This document shows, piece after piece, positions 28,234-37,925 of a stretch of 58,071 nt of DNA. The stretch spans positions 150,325 through 208,395 of the forward strand of contig JAKUNJ010000004.1 of NCBI GenBank assembly GCA_022451965.1. The letters are read 5' to 3'. This stretch comes from Dehalococcoidia bacterium. Lineage in GTDB: Bacteria > Chloroflexota > Dehalococcoidia > Lucifugimonadales > Lucifugimonadaceae. Position 1 is the first letter of the stretch; every line of letters begins with the position of its first letter. Under the pieces are notes generated by a model, which ran no database searches, had not been told where the DNA came from, and saw only the letters and a program-made list of their open reading frames with translations. Made by a program: the position numbers and the translations under genes.

Positions 28234-28996
28234 TTTGACTTCCTACTTTATTTTCGTTGAATTTATAACCTACATTCCAAATTGTTTCTATAAAGTTGTA
28301 CTTATGATCTTCAATTTTTCTTCTTAATCTTCTTACATGAACATCGACTGTTCTTGTTCCTCCATAGTAATCATAATCCCAAATATTCTTTAACAAGTTT
28401 TCTCTTGAGAAGACTCTACCAGGACTTGATGCTAACACTTTAAGCAGCTCCAATTCTTTGAAAGTAAGGTCTATCTTTTTGTTCTCAAGTGTGACTAAAT
28501 ATTTTTCAGTGTCAATTTTTAAATTTTCAAAATTAATTATTTTTTCGTTTGCTTCTACAGTATCTTTTTTAGAATTAGATAAACTTCTAGCGATTTGAAT
28601 TCGTACAGAAAGATCATTATTGTTAGTTGGTAAAGTGATTATTTGGAAAGAGTTTTTATTTTGCGCAATATAATTTTCATATATAGAATAATTTTCGAGA
28701 GATATTAGTTTAGGTATAGAAGAATTCAATAATTCATTATATTTTTCACTAAAGAGATGAGGTAAATTTATTATAAGCAATTTATTTTCATCTGTTGATA
28801 TTGAAATATCCTCTTCGATCTTATCTCCCAACAAGGGATGTGGCTCAGATTTAGTTGTGACAATTAAGTTTTCATCTTTATAGTTAAATTCCTTAACCAA
28901 ATAGACATTTGATGAATGGAAATTTGCATCCAACAAACTTATTAAATGATCTTCTGATCTGAAATTAAATCCTAATAAAAAAATATCTTCGAACAT
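28226..28996 (-). CDS. OmpR/PhoB-family winged-helix regulator with degenerate receiver (GlnR-like)
   Basis: A 256-residue protein if started at ATG 28996; an in-frame TTG at 29032 would add 12 residues and neither has a clear ribosome-binding site. The last about 95 residues are an OmpR-type DNA-binding domain: LTFKELELLKVLASSPGRVFSRENLL, then RTVDVHVRRLRRKIE and the wing IETIWNVGYKF. The N-terminal half has receiver-like length, but I cannot find the acidic pair or phospho-Asp of a normal receiver. Its last 8 bases overlap glnA. An orphan OmpR-type regulator beside glnA recalls actinobacterial GlnR, so control of nitrogen assimilation is a reasonable inference. Confidence 0.82.
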   Translation of the reverse strand: MFEDIFLLGFNFRSEDHLISLLDANFHSSNVYLVKEFNYKDENLIVTTKSEPHPLLGDKIEEDISISTDENKLLIINLPHLFSEKYNELLNSSIPKLISLENYSIYENYIAQNKNSFQIITLPTNNNDLSVRIQIARSLSNSKKDTVEANEKIINFENLKIDTEKYLVTLENKKIDLTFKELELLKVLASSPGRVFSRENLLKNIWDYDYYGGTRTVDVHVRRLRRKIEDHKYNFIETIWNVGYKFNENKVGSQNE

Positions 28997-29101
28997 AAAA
29001 TTTTTAAACTTAAAGTTTTTATTTAAGCTCAATTTTACTATGAAAATTAAATATATAAGTTAAATAAAACTAAAAATAGTTGCAAAATTAACAATTTTTC
29101 G

Positions 29102-29131
29102 TTGACGGTAAGACAAGAAAATTCGTATACT
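29102..29131 (+). promoter_or_regulatory. rpsL: Promoter of the ribosomal supercluster (before rpsL)
   Basis: TTGACG (29102-29107) and TATACT (29126-29131) with an 18-base spacer form a strong housekeeping promoter, unlike the surrounding A/T-rich sequence. The predicted start near 29138 leaves a leader of about 90 bases before the rpsL ATG. The -10 and following bases, TATACTAGTAGTTTGT, recur almost exactly before map. Confidence 0.75.
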
Positions 29132-29227
29132 AGTAGTTTGTGATAACAATTAGCTTTTTAGTAAACGCCGTATGAGAATATTTATCTAACAGCTTATTTT
29201 ATTTATTTAGTATAGGAAAAACTTAAC

Positions 29228-29650
29228 ATGCCAACAGTCAATCAATTAATTAAAAAGCCTAGATCATCAGGTAGGAAGAAAGCTAAATCTCCTGCTTTGA
29301 GATTTAGGTATAACTCATTAACAAAAAAAATGACGAATGATTCTCAGGGTAGCCCCCAAAAAAGAGGAGTTTGTTTGCAAGTGAGGACAGTAACTCCCAA
29401 AAAACCTAACTCTGCTTTGAGAAAAGTTGCTAGAGTAAAATTGACAAATGGTATGGAAGTGACTGCTTATATTCCCGGTGAAGGACATAATTTGCAAGAG
29501 CATTCAGTTGTCTTGATAAGAGGGGGCAGGGTAAGAGATCTACCAGGTGTTAGATATCACATTATACGTGGTGCTCTTGATACATCAGGAGTAGAAGGTA
29601 GAAAAAGAGGAAGAAGCAAATATGGTGCAATTAGAGAAGGAAATTCTTAA
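29228..29650 (+). CDS. rpsL: 30S ribosomal protein S12
   Basis: Decoding-site protein of the small subunit, 140 residues. It has [12 protein letters not shown], the [20 protein letters not shown] loop that carries streptomycin-resistance positions (wild-type lysine present), and [15 protein letters not shown] with the aspartate often methylthiolated. The C-terminal [11 protein letters not shown] is standard. AGGA lies 9 bases upstream of the ATG. It opens the str operon and overlaps rpsG by one base. Confidence 0.98.
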   Translation: MPTVNQLIKKPRSSGRKKAKSPALRFRYNSLTKKMTNDSQGSPQKRGVCLQVRTVTPKKPNSALRKVARVKLTNGMEVTAYIPGEGHNLQEHSVVLIRGGRVRDLPGVRYHIIRGALDTSGVEGRKRGRSKYGAIREGNS

Positions 29651-30120
29651 TGTCTAGAAGAAGAAAATCTATTGTAAGGAGAATTAACCCGGATCCTAAA
29701 TATGGGAGTATAGAACTTTCCAAATTTATTAATAGATTAATGATAGGTGGTAAAAAATCAGTTGCTAGAAAAGCTGTTTATTTAGCTATAGAAAAACTTG
29801 AAAAACAAGTTAAGAGACCTGGTTTAGAACTTTTTGAAGAAGCTATGAAAAATGCAATGCCAACACTTGAAGTCAAACCTAGAAGGGTTGGAGGTGCAAC
29901 CTATCAAGTACCTGTTGAAATAAGACCAAAAAGAAGAGTTGCTTTAGCTCATAGATGGGTTGTAGAAGCAGCTCGAGAAAATAAAGGAACAACAATCACA
30001 GATGCTCTTTATAACGAATTTATGAACGCAGTAAATAATACTGGAAATGCAATTAAGAAGAAAGAAGATTCCCACAGAATGGCTGAAGCAAATAGAGCTT
30101 TTGCACATTATAGATGGTAA
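29650..30120 (+). CDS. rpsG: 30S ribosomal protein S7
   Basis: A 156-residue primary binder of the 16S rRNA 3' domain, near the E and P sites. [30 protein letters not shown] and the C-terminal HRMAEANRAFAHYRW are typical S7 signatures, and the length is exact for the short form. The ATG overlaps the rpsL stop (TAATG). Confidence 0.98.
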   Translation: MSRRRKSIVRRINPDPKYGSIELSKFINRLMIGGKKSVARKAVYLAIEKLEKQVKRPGLELFEEAMKNAMPTLEVKPRRVGGATYQVPVEIRPKRRVALAHRWVVEAARENKGTTITDALYNEFMNAVNNTGNAIKKKEDSHRMAEANRAFAHYRW

Positions 30121-30128
30121 AAGAAAAA

Positions 30129-32204
30129 ATGGCAGAAGATTTATCAAAAACAAGAAATATAGGATTTATAGCTCATATCGATGCTGGTAAAACCACTGTT
30201 ACTGAAAGAGTTTTATATTTTACAGGTGAAACTTATAAGATAGGTGATATTGATGATGGAACCACAGTTATGGATTTTATGTCCCTAGAAAGGGAGCGCG
30301 GTATAACTATTGGATCTGCTGCTACAAACGCATCATGGAATAACCATCAAGTAAATATTATTGATACTCCAGGACACGTAGACTTTACTGCAGAAGTTCA
30401 AAGGTCCCTAAGGGTTTTAGATGGTGGTGTTGTTGTTCTTGAATCTGTTTCAGGAGTTCAACCACAGTCTGAAACAGTTTGGAGACAGGCTAATGATTAT
30501 GGTGTTCCAAGAATGATCTTTGTAAATAAAATGGATAGACTTGGCGCAGATTTTTATAATGCTGTTCAAACTGTTCATGATCGACTTGGTGCTAATGCTG
30601 TCCCAATACAAATTCCTATGGGAGCAGAATCATCATTCAATGGAATGATTGATCTTATTGAAAGAAAAGCTTATATTTATGAATCTGAAGATGCTGTTCA
30701 GCATAAAATTATTGATGTTCCTGATGAGTATAAAGATGATGTGGAAAAATATAGAAATGAACTAATTGAAAAAATTGCTGAAACAGATGAAGAGTTGATG
30801 GATAAATTTTTTGATGACCAAGAGCTTACAGTTGAAGAACTAAAAAATGCTTTGAGGAAAGCGGTTATTAATCTTGAGATATTCCCAGTCTTGTGTGGCT
30901 CTGCCCTCAGGCATAGAGGTGTACACCCTCTTCTTGATGCAGTTATAGATTATTTGCCTTCTCCAATAGATGTACCTTCAATTAAGGGAACTGATCCATC
31001 AGATGAATCTAACTTGATTGAAAGAAAACCATCTGATAGTGACCCATTTAGTGCGTTGGTTTTCAAAGTTGTGACAGATCAACATGTTGGAAGACTTGTT
31101 TATCTAAGAATTTATTCCGGTGTATTAGAATCTGGTGCTAATGTATACAACTCCTCAACCAGATCTAGAGAAAGAGCTGGAAGATTAATGAAAATGCATG
31201 CAGATTCTAGAGAAGAAATCAAGGAAGCTAAAGCTGGAGAGATTGTAGCTGCAATTGGATTGAAAGATGCTATTACGGGTAATACATTATGTGATCAATC
31301 AAATCCTTTGTTGCTAGAGTCTATAGATTTTCCAGATCCTGTACTTTCGGTTGCAGTTGAGCCAAAAACACGTTCCGATCAGGATAAAATGGGAGAATCT
31401 CTAGCTAGATTAGTTGGAGAAGATCCAACTCTTCAAACATGGACAGATGAAGAATCAGGTCAAACAGTATTAGCAGGAATGGGTGAGCTGCATTTAGACG
31501 TTATTGTTGAAAGACTTAGAAGAGAATTTGATGTAGATGCTATACAGGGCGCACCCAAAGTAGCTTACAGAGAAACTATAACAGTTGCTTCTGAAAAGCA
31601 AGGTAAATTTATAAGACAATCGGGAGGTAAAGGCCAGTATGGTGATTGTACTTTGAGAATTGAGCCTTTGGAGCCGGGTTCAGGTATTTTATTTGAATCT
31701 GAAATTACTGGTGCAACTTTGCCTACTGAATATTACAAACCAATCGAATCAGGATTCAGGGAAGCTGCTGCAAGTGGAGTAATTGCTGGATATCCAGTAG
31801 TTGATGTTAAAGCTGTTTTGACTGATGGATCACACCATGATGTAGACTCCTCTGAAATGGCTTTCAAGATTGCTGGATCAATGGCTTTCAAATCTGCTAT
31901 GACTGCTGGATCTCCTTCTTTGCTAGAACCAATCATGAAAATTGATATTGTAACACCGGAAGAATTTTTAGGTGACTGTTTAGGAGATTTGAATTCGAGG
32001 CGTGCTCAAATTCTATCTATGGATCAACAAGCTAACTCCCAAGCTATAAAGGCATACGTGCCATTAGGTGAGACTTTTCAATATGCTACAACACTAAGAT
32101 CACTCACAACTGGAAGAGCTAGTTTTTCTATGGAATTAGATCACTATGCAAAGGTTCCAAATCATATCGCTACTGAAATTTCAGGTAAAGGAAAGGAAAG
32201 CTGA
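30129..32204 (+). CDS. fusA: Translation elongation factor G
   Basis: A 691-residue translocation GTPase. The G motifs are all present: AHIDAGKTT (G1), [10 protein letters not shown] (G2), DTPGHVDFT (G3), NKMDRLGAD (G4) and GSALRHRG (G5). Domain IV has the conserved [11 protein letters not shown] start at ATG 30129 ([13 protein letters not shown]), which matches the family N-terminus; ATG 30114 overlaps the end of rpsG and is less likely. fusA is followed directly by rpsJ, with no tuf gene between. Confidence 0.98.
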   Translation: MAEDLSKTRNIGFIAHIDAGKTTVTERVLYFTGETYKIGDIDDGTTVMDFMSLERERGITIGSAATNASWNNHQVNIIDTPGHVDFTAEVQRSLRVLDGGVVVLESVSGVQPQSETVWRQANDYGVPRMIFVNKMDRLGADFYNAVQTVHDRLGANAVPIQIPMGAESSFNGMIDLIERKAYIYESEDAVQHKIIDVPDEYKDDVEKYRNELIEKIAETDEELMDKFFDDQELTVEELKNALRKAVINLEIFPVLCGSALRHRGVHPLLDAVIDYLPSPIDVPSIKGTDPSDESNLIERKPSDSDPFSALVFKVVTDQHVGRLVYLRIYSGVLESGANVYNSSTRSRERAGRLMKMHADSREEIKEAKAGEIVAAIGLKDAITGNTLCDQSNPLLLESIDFPDPVLSVAVEPKTRSDQDKMGESLARLVGEDPTLQTWTDEESGQTVLAGMGELHLDVIVERLRREFDVDAIQGAPKVAYRETITVASEKQGKFIRQSGGKGQYGDCTLRIEPLEPGSGILFESEITGATLPTEYYKPIESGFREAAASGVIAGYPVVDVKAVLTDGSHHDVDSSEMAFKIAGSMAFKSAMTAGSPSLLEPIMKIDIVTPEEFLGDCLGDLNSRRAQILSMDQQANSQAIKAYVPLGETFQYATTLRSLTTGRASFSMELDHYAKVPNHIATEISGKGKES

Positions 32205-32515
32205 TGGCTCCAACTCAAAAAATGAGAATAATTTTGAAATCTTTTGATCATCGAGTTCTTGATGTTTCAGCACAACAAATTTTAGAAACTGCTGAAAGAA
32301 CTGGAGCTAGAGTTGCAGGACCTGTTCCTATGCCAACAACTAAAAGAATGTTTACAGTAATTAGATCTCCTCATGTGAATAAAGATTCAAGAGAATACTT
32401 TGAATTAAGAACTCATAAAAGGTTAATAGATATTCTAGAACCATCTTCAAAAACAATAGACTCTCTTACAAGTTTGAGTGTGCCATCTGGAGTAGATATA
32501 GCGATAAAGCTCTAA
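32204..32515 (+). CDS. rpsJ: 30S ribosomal protein S10
   Basis: A 103-residue small-subunit protein that also acts with NusB in antitermination. [48 protein letters not shown]-type segments and the terminal [13 protein letters not shown] identify it. It overlaps fusA by one base, so the str and S10 operons are merged here. Confidence 0.98.
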   Translation: MAPTQKMRIILKSFDHRVLDVSAQQILETAERTGARVAGPVPMPTTKRMFTVIRSPHVNKDSREYFELRTHKRLIDILEPSSKTIDSLTSLSVPSGVDIAIKL

Positions 32516-32530
32516 TAACTTAAGGAAATT

Positions 32531-33148
32531 ATGTCAATTAAAGGAATAATAGGAAAAAAATTAGGTATGTCCACCATTTATAGTGAAAACGGTGAAGCTA
32601 TACCTGTAACTGTTATTAAAGCAGGACCTTGTACCGTGACTCAAGTAAAAACTGAGAACAAAGATGGTTATAATTCAGTTCAAATTGGATTTTCAGAACC
32701 TAAAAGTTTGAATGCTCCTCAAAAAGGCCATCAAGAAAGATCTGGAGGAAAGTTTTCAATATTACAAGAATTTGAAATTGATGATTCCGCTGAAATTGAA
32801 GTAGGTCAGCAAATTTCCACTGAAATTTTTTCAGAAATAAAAAAAGTTAAAGTTAGTGGAACCAGTAAAGGAAGAGGTTTTGCAGGTGGAGTAAGAAGAT
32901 ATGGGTTTAAAGGTGGACCTAAAACTCATGGTCAATCAGATCGTCATAGAGCTGTTGGATCAATTGGAGCAGGTTCATCGCCTGGTAGAGTATGGCCAGG
33001 GACTAGAATGCCCGGACATTTTGGAAATGCAAAAACGACAGTAAAGGGATTGAGATTAGTAAAGGTAGATTCTATAAATAATATTTTATTGATTAAGGGT
33101 GCTATCCCTGGATTCAATGGATCAACTGTAAGGGTGGAAGCTCAATAA
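32531..33148 (+). CDS. rplC: 50S ribosomal protein L3
   Basis: A 205-residue early-assembly protein near the peptidyl-transferase centre. It begins IKGIIGKKLGMSTIY, and the central extension has KGGPKTHGQSDRHRAVGSIG and SSPGRVWPGTRMPGHFG. The glutamine in the central loop, methylated in E. coli, has its context preserved. It sits 15 bases after rpsJ in the S10 order rpsJ-rplC-rplD-rplW-rplB. Confidence 0.98.
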   Translation: MSIKGIIGKKLGMSTIYSENGEAIPVTVIKAGPCTVTQVKTENKDGYNSVQIGFSEPKSLNAPQKGHQERSGGKFSILQEFEIDDSAEIEVGQQISTEIFSEIKKVKVSGTSKGRGFAGGVRRYGFKGGPKTHGQSDRHRAVGSIGAGSSPGRVWPGTRMPGHFGNAKTTVKGLRLVKVDSINNILLIKGAIPGFNGSTVRVEAQ

Positions 33149-33159
33149 AGGTTAATATT

Positions 33160-33900
33160 TTGGAAATAAATATAAAAAATAAATCAGGAAATTCAACAAA
33201 AAATCTAACACTTGATCCATCAGTGTGGAATTTGGAATTAAATGAGGATCTTTTACATCAATCAATCTATGTTTATTTGGCTAATCAACGACAGTGGACA
33301 AAATCTACAAAAACTCGATCAAATGTAAAGTATGCAAATCAGAAACTTAGGCCTCAAAAAGGATCAGGAAGAGCTAGAGTCGGTTCCAAAAGATCTCCTC
33401 TAATGGTTGGGGGTGGTGTAGCCCATGGACCACTACCAAAAAATATTAGAAAGACATTAAATAAGAAAATGAAAATTAAAGCTTTGAAAATAGCACTTTC
33501 TGCTAAATTTAATGACAAAGAATTGAATGTTATTGATCAGTCACCAATTAAAGATAACCCTTCTACAAAAATTATTAATGATTACATTAAAATTTTAGAC
33601 CTAAAAGGGTCTGTTTTATTTGTTACTCCTAAAAATGATAAGGTGCTTATTAAATCTTGTGAAAATATAAATAATGTTGAGGTAATTGAAGCATCATCAC
33701 TGAATGCTTATGAATTAATTAGGCCAAAAAATTTAGTTATATCAGTTGATGCAGTAGAAAAGATACATGATTTGTGGGGAAAGCCAGATTTCAAAACTGT
33801 TTCTAAATCTGCAACCCCAGCGAAGAAAGCAACTTCAGCAAAAAAAACAACTAAAGCTCCAATAACTGCAAAAAAGAAAGTAGTAAAAAAAGATGATTAA
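33160..33900 (+). CDS. rplD: 50S ribosomal protein L4 with long basic C-terminal tail
   Basis: A 246-residue L4; the family is usually about 205. The core has LANQRQWTKSTKTRSNV, the extended tunnel loop with RPQKGSGRARVGSKRSPL, and VVGGGVAHGP-like GGGVAHGPLPKN. The last about 35 residues are a low-complexity Ala/Lys/Thr tail (SATPAKKATSAKKTTKAP). The start is a TTG at 33160 with AAGG 8 bases upstream. The tail overlaps the rplW start by 8 bases. Confidence 0.95.
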   Translation: MEINIKNKSGNSTKNLTLDPSVWNLELNEDLLHQSIYVYLANQRQWTKSTKTRSNVKYANQKLRPQKGSGRARVGSKRSPLMVGGGVAHGPLPKNIRKTLNKKMKIKALKIALSAKFNDKELNVIDQSPIKDNPSTKIINDYIKILDLKGSVLFVTPKNDKVLIKSCENINNVEVIEASSLNAYELIRPKNLVISVDAVEKIHDLWGKPDFKTVSKSATPAKKATSAKKTTKAPITAKKKVVKKDD

Positions 33901-34177
33901 TGAAGAAATACTGCTAAGTCCTATAATAACCGAGAAATCATCTATGCTTCAAGAGACTAATAAATATGTGTTTAAGGTTCATTTGGGTTCAAATAAAATA
34001 GAAATAAAAAGAGCTGTCGAAGAAATATTTGATGTTGTGGTCGAAAACGTGAATGTTATTAAAGTAAAAGGTAAAAATAAAATGTATGGAAGAAATAAAA
34101 CTCTTACTCCATCATGGAAAAAAGCTGTAGTGACCCTTAAATTGGGAGATTCTATAAGCTTATACGAGGGAGCATAA
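33893..34177 (+). CDS. rplW: 50S ribosomal protein L23
   Basis: A 94-residue exit-tunnel protein that docks trigger factor and SRP. LLSPIITEKSSMLQETNKYVFKV and IKRAVEEIFDVVVENVNVIKVKGK are standard. It is of the short bacterial form. Its ATG lies inside the end of rplD. Confidence 0.97.
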   Translation: MINEEILLSPIITEKSSMLQETNKYVFKVHLGSNKIEIKRAVEEIFDVVVENVNVIKVKGKNKMYGRNKTLTPSWKKAVVTLKLGDSISLYEGA

Positions 34178-34181
34178 CTAA

Positions 34182-35009
34182 ATGGGAATTAAGAAAAGTA
34201 AACCTACAACTGCTGGAAAAAGAGACTCAGCGGTAGACGATTTTGCTGATATAACAACGCACGAACCCTATAAACCTTTACTAGCACCTCTTACAAAAAA
34301 AGGAGGAAGAAATAATAAAGGTAGAATAACTGTTAGACACAGAGGTGGCGGTCACAAAAGAAGATATAGAATGCTAGATTTTATTCGATCTAAAGAAGGT
34401 AAAGCTACAGTTGAAACAATTGAGTATGATCCTAATAGATCATCTCGAATATCACTAATAAGATTTGAAGATGGAACCAAGAAGTATATTATTACGCCTA
34501 ATAATGTAAAACTTGGAGATGTTATAGAGACGGGAAATTCTGTTTCAAATACTCTTGGTAATACTAAACAGTTAGGATTACTACAAACAGGAACTTTGGT
34601 TCATAATGTAGAACTTTCTCCTGGTAAAGGAGGTATAATGGTCAAGTCTGCAGGAACTTCTGCTCAAGTTATGGCCCATGAAGCAGGCTATACATTACTA
34701 AGATTGCCCTCAGGAGAAATGAGAAGAATTCTAAGTAAATGTAGTGCTACTATTGGACAAGTTTCGAATCCTGATAATAAAAATAAAAAATTAGGAAGAG
34801 CTGGAACTTCTAGAAGATTAGGAAGAAGACCTTCAGTAAGAGGTTCCGCAATGTCTCCAAATGCCCATCCACATGGTGGAGGTGAAGGAAGAGCTGGGGT
34901 AGGAATGGCTCATCCCAAAACCCCGTGGGGTAAACCTGCATTAGGTAAAAGAACCAGAAGAAATAAAAAAACAGATAAGATGATTCTTAGAAAAAGGTAC
35001 GAGAAGTAA
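34182..35009 (+). CDS. rplB: 50S ribosomal protein L2
   Basis: A 275-residue protein needed for subunit joining and peptidyl transfer. It has [34 protein letters not shown], and the C-terminal [15 protein letters not shown] and [14 protein letters not shown], including the histidine once proposed to be catalytic. Length and order match the family. Confidence 0.98.
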   Translation: MGIKKSKPTTAGKRDSAVDDFADITTHEPYKPLLAPLTKKGGRNNKGRITVRHRGGGHKRRYRMLDFIRSKEGKATVETIEYDPNRSSRISLIRFEDGTKKYIITPNNVKLGDVIETGNSVSNTLGNTKQLGLLQTGTLVHNVELSPGKGGIMVKSAGTSAQVMAHEAGYTLLRLPSGEMRRILSKCSATIGQVSNPDNKNKKLGRAGTSRRLGRRPSVRGSAMSPNAHPHGGGEGRAGVGMAHPKTPWGKPALGKRTRRNKKTDKMILRKRYEK

Positions 35010-35013
35010 AACT

Positions 35014-35277
35014 ATGACAAGATCTATCAAAAAAGGTCCTTATGTTGACCCAAAGTTAATGAAAAAAGTAATGAAAACTAAGGAATCAGGTAGCAGAGAA
35101 GTTATAAAAACTTGGTCTAGATCTTCTATGATAATGCCAGAAATGGTTGGTGTGACCTTTGGTGTACACGATGGAAGAAAATTTGTACCAGTTTTAGTAA
35201 GTGAAAATATGGTAGGGCATAGGTTGGGAGAATTTTCTCCAACTCGAACATTTAAAGGACATTCAAGAGGTAGTTAA
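35014..35277 (+). CDS. rpsS: 30S ribosomal protein S19
   Basis: An 87-residue 30S head protein that partners S13. [32 protein letters not shown] and the C-terminal [13 protein letters not shown] are diagnostic. It overlaps rplV by one base (TAATG). Confidence 0.98.
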   Translation: MTRSIKKGPYVDPKLMKKVMKTKESGSREVIKTWSRSSMIMPEMVGVTFGVHDGRKFVPVLVSENMVGHRLGEFSPTRTFKGHSRGS

Positions 35278-35612
35278 TGGCAAAGGCTTATAGTAAAAAT
35301 ATTGGTTATTCTTCATACAAAATGAGAAGAGTTATTGATCAAATTAGATCCAAATCTGTATTCGAGGCAAAATTACAGCTTAACCTTTTGGGAACACCTC
35401 TTGCTAAAGAAATTTTAAAGATACTAAACTCTGCAATTGCTAATGCGAATAATAATGAATCGTTATCCGAACAAGAATTATATATCACTACAATTTTTGC
35501 AGATAATGGACCAAGATTAAAAAGATATAAACCAAAAGCTAGAGGGCGAGCTGGAGCATTTGATAGGCCATCTTCTCACCTAACTATTGAATTAACAACA
35601 GGAGAATTATAG
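35277..35612 (+). CDS. rplV: 50S ribosomal protein L22
   Basis: A 111-residue protein lining the exit tunnel; its beta-hairpin helps form the macrolide-sensitive constriction. YSSYKMRRVIDQIRSKS, ILNSAIANANNN and the hairpin RYKPKARGRAGAFDRPSSHLT-type segment identify it. Confidence 0.97.
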   Translation: MAKAYSKNIGYSSYKMRRVIDQIRSKSVFEAKLQLNLLGTPLAKEILKILNSAIANANNNESLSEQELYITTIFADNGPRLKRYKPKARGRAGAFDRPSSHLTIELTTGEL

Positions 35613-35615
35613 AAA

Positions 35616-36341
35616 ATGGGACAAAAAACTCATCCTACAGGATTTAGACTAGGCGGTGTCATTGATTGGCAATCTCAATGGTATGCAAATAATGGTAAAA
35701 ATTATTCTCTTCTACTAAATGAGGACAGAAATATAAGAGAAATAATAACTAAAGAACTTGGAGAAAATGGAGCAATTTCTAAGATAGAGATTGAAAGAGG
35801 GTCACAAGAAATTTCTGTTACAGTTTATACTGCTAGACCAGGTATTATCATTGGGCGAGGTGGAACAAGGGTTGAAGAATTAAAGAATTACTTAGAAGAA
35901 AAAACTCAGAATAAAGTAAGGCTCAATATCAATGAAATCAGAGTTCCAGAGTTAGTTGCTAAGCTAGTAGGAGAATCTATAGCGGAGCAACTAGAAAGAA
36001 GAGTTGCATTTAGAAGAGCTGTGAATACTGCAATGCAAAGAACAATGCAAGTAGGAGCTCAAGGTATCAAGGTAGTCATTTCTGGTAGATTAGCTGGTGC
36101 AGATATAGCTAGAACAGAAAAGTATATGCAAGGAAGAGTTCCTTTGCATACCCTCAGAGCTGATATTGATTATGAAATAAGTGAAGCTAATACAACTTAT
36201 GGTGTTATTGGAATAAAAGTTTGGATATATAAAGGAGATATAATACCTACTGCAGAAAATTTATTGGCATTAAAAACAGCTAGGATAGAAAAATCTGATC
36301 AAAATGATGAAAATTTAGAAAACGTTCAGGGAAATAATTAA
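35616..36341 (+). CDS. rpsC: 30S ribosomal protein S3
   Basis: A 241-residue mRNA-entry-channel protein. [12 protein letters not shown] starts it; a KH domain contains [16 protein letters not shown] (GxxG intact), and the C-terminal domain has [22 protein letters not shown] short acidic tail ([11 protein letters not shown]) ends it. Confidence 0.98.
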   Translation: MGQKTHPTGFRLGGVIDWQSQWYANNGKNYSLLLNEDRNIREIITKELGENGAISKIEIERGSQEISVTVYTARPGIIIGRGGTRVEELKNYLEEKTQNKVRLNINEIRVPELVAKLVGESIAEQLERRVAFRRAVNTAMQRTMQVGAQGIKVVISGRLAGADIARTEKYMQGRVPLHTLRADIDYEISEANTTYGVIGIKVWIYKGDIIPTAENLLALKTARIEKSDQNDENLENVQGNN

Positions 36342-36342
36342 G

Positions 36343-36762
36343 ATGTTACAACCAAGTCGAACAAAATTTAGAAAACAACAAAGGGGAAAAATGAGAGGAA
36401 TGGCCACTAGAGGCTCAACTCTATCCTTTGGAGATTATGCTCTAAAAGCTCAAGGATCTGCTTGGATTTCATCAAGACAGATTGAAGCTGCAAGGCGAGC
36501 TATAACAGGTCATGTAAAAAGAGGTGGCCAGATATGGATTAGAGTTTTTCCTGACAAACCAGTTAGTGCTAGGCCTGCAGAAACTCGAATGGGTGGAGGT
36601 AAGGGTGCTGTTGACAGATGGGTAGCAGTAGTAAAAAGAGGAAGAATTCTATTTGAAATTGGAGATGTCCCTGAGGATATTGCAATAGAAGCTTTGAAAA
36701 GAGCTGGGCATAAGCTGCCTATTCCAACTAAGATTATATCAAGAGAAGAAGTGACATTTTAA
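36343..36762 (+). CDS. rplP: 50S ribosomal protein L16
   Basis: A 139-residue late-assembly protein that helps position A-site tRNA. It has [37 protein letters not shown] and the [16 protein letters not shown] loop. It overlaps rpmC by one base. Confidence 0.98.
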   Translation: MLQPSRTKFRKQQRGKMRGMATRGSTLSFGDYALKAQGSAWISSRQIEAARRAITGHVKRGGQIWIRVFPDKPVSARPAETRMGGGKGAVDRWVAVVKRGRILFEIGDVPEDIAIEALKRAGHKLPIPTKIISREEVTF

Positions 36763-36992
36763 TGAATATTGAAGAAATAAGAAAATTAAATAATGAAGAA
36801 CTTGTTAAGGAGCAAGAAACCTTAATAAAAAGTATTATGGAAAATAGGTTTAAGCATAAATCTATGCAGCTTAATGATACTAGCCAAATTAATAAGTTAA
36901 GAAAAGATAAAGCAAAAATACTGACTGTGATAAATGAGAGAAAGATTTTGCAAAAATTAGATCAAGATGAGAAAGACGTAGAAAATGAATAA
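36762..36992 (+). CDS. rpmC: 50S ribosomal protein L29
   Basis: A 76-residue helical protein at the exit-tunnel rim. EEIRKLNNEELVKEQETL and NRFKHKSMQLNDTSQINKLRKDKAKI fit L29; the C-terminal acidic tail is slightly long. It overlaps rpsQ by 8 bases. Confidence 0.93.
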   Translation: MNIEEIRKLNNEELVKEQETLIKSIMENRFKHKSMQLNDTSQINKLRKDKAKILTVINERKILQKLDQDEKDVENE

Positions 36993-37227
36993 AAAAGTTA
37001 GAAGAACAGGTCAAGTTCTATCAGATATAACTGAGAAAACTATCGTAGTTGGAGTATCTTGGTCGCAGAAAGATAGAATATATAAAAAAGCTTCAAGAAG
37101 ACTAACTAAATTAGTTGCACATGATCCTAATAACGAAGCAAAGATCGGTGATAATGTGGTAATTGAGTTTTCAAAACCAATATCAAAAACAAAAAAATGG
37201 AAACTAGTAGAAATTTTGGATAAATAA
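36985..37227 (+). CDS. rpsQ: 30S ribosomal protein S17
   Basis: An 80-residue OB-fold primary rRNA binder. [48 protein letters not shown]-type C-terminus and position between rpmC and rplN identify it. It overlaps rplN by one base. Confidence 0.97.
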   Translation: MNKKVRRTGQVLSDITEKTIVVGVSWSQKDRIYKKASRRLTKLVAHDPNNEAKIGDNVVIEFSKPISKTKKWKLVEILDK

Positions 37228-37595
37228 TGATTCAAAGAGAAACAAGGCTAAAAGTTGCTGATAACTCAGGTGCAAGAGAAGTTCTCTGCATAAATATCAA
37301 TGGTAATAGCCATACAAAAGTTGCAAAAATTGGGGACACTATTACCTGTACGGTCAAAGATGCTCAACCAGGTGGTAATGTAAAAATGCATCAAATTGTC
37401 AAGGCAGTTATTGTTCGAACTAAAAAAGAATATAGAAGAATTGATGGTTCATTTATAAGATTTGATGAGAATGCTTGTGTAATAATTGGTGACGATAATA
37501 ATCCTAGAGGTACTAGGATTTTTGGGCCTGTAGCAAGAGAATTAAGAGATAAACAGTTTATGAGAGTCGTTTCCTTGGCTCCAGAGGTACTTTAA
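37227..37595 (+). CDS. rplN: 50S ribosomal protein L14
   Basis: A 122-residue interface protein. [32 protein letters not shown], and [19 protein letters not shown] are near-universal L14 segments. The length is exactly that of the family. Confidence 0.98.
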   Translation: MIQRETRLKVADNSGAREVLCININGNSHTKVAKIGDTITCTVKDAQPGGNVKMHQIVKAVIVRTKKEYRRIDGSFIRFDENACVIIGDDNNPRGTRIFGPVARELRDKQFMRVVSLAPEVL

Positions 37596-37598
37596 ATT

Positions 37599-37913
37599 AT
37601 GTCAAAAATTAAAATAAAAAAAGGGGATCAAGTTCTAGTAATTACAGGTAAAGATAAAGGTAAAAAAGGTGAAGTTATTAGAGTTAATACTTCTTCTAAT
37701 ACAGTTGTAGTTGAGGGAATAAATATATTTAAAAAACATATAAAAAACACCCCTAATGTTACTCAAGCTGGAATTGTTGATACAGAATTACCTATAAATA
37801 TTTCAAATGTTATGTACATTGATCCAGAAAATTCTAATATAGGTAGGGTAACTTTTGAGAAATTAGATTCAGGTAAATATAACCGTATTGTGAAGAAATC
37901 TAAGAGAAAGTAA
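37599..37913 (+). CDS. rplX: 50S ribosomal protein L24
   Basis: A 104-residue assembly initiator of the large subunit. The KOW motif is in KKGDQVLVITGKDKGKKGEV, followed by VVVEGINIFKKHIKN. The length is normal. Confidence 0.97.
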   Translation: MSKIKIKKGDQVLVITGKDKGKKGEVIRVNTSSNTVVVEGINIFKKHIKNTPNVTQAGIVDTELPINISNVMYIDPENSNIGRVTFEKLDSGKYNRIVKKSKRK

Positions 37914-37925
37914 TTGGAGATATAA

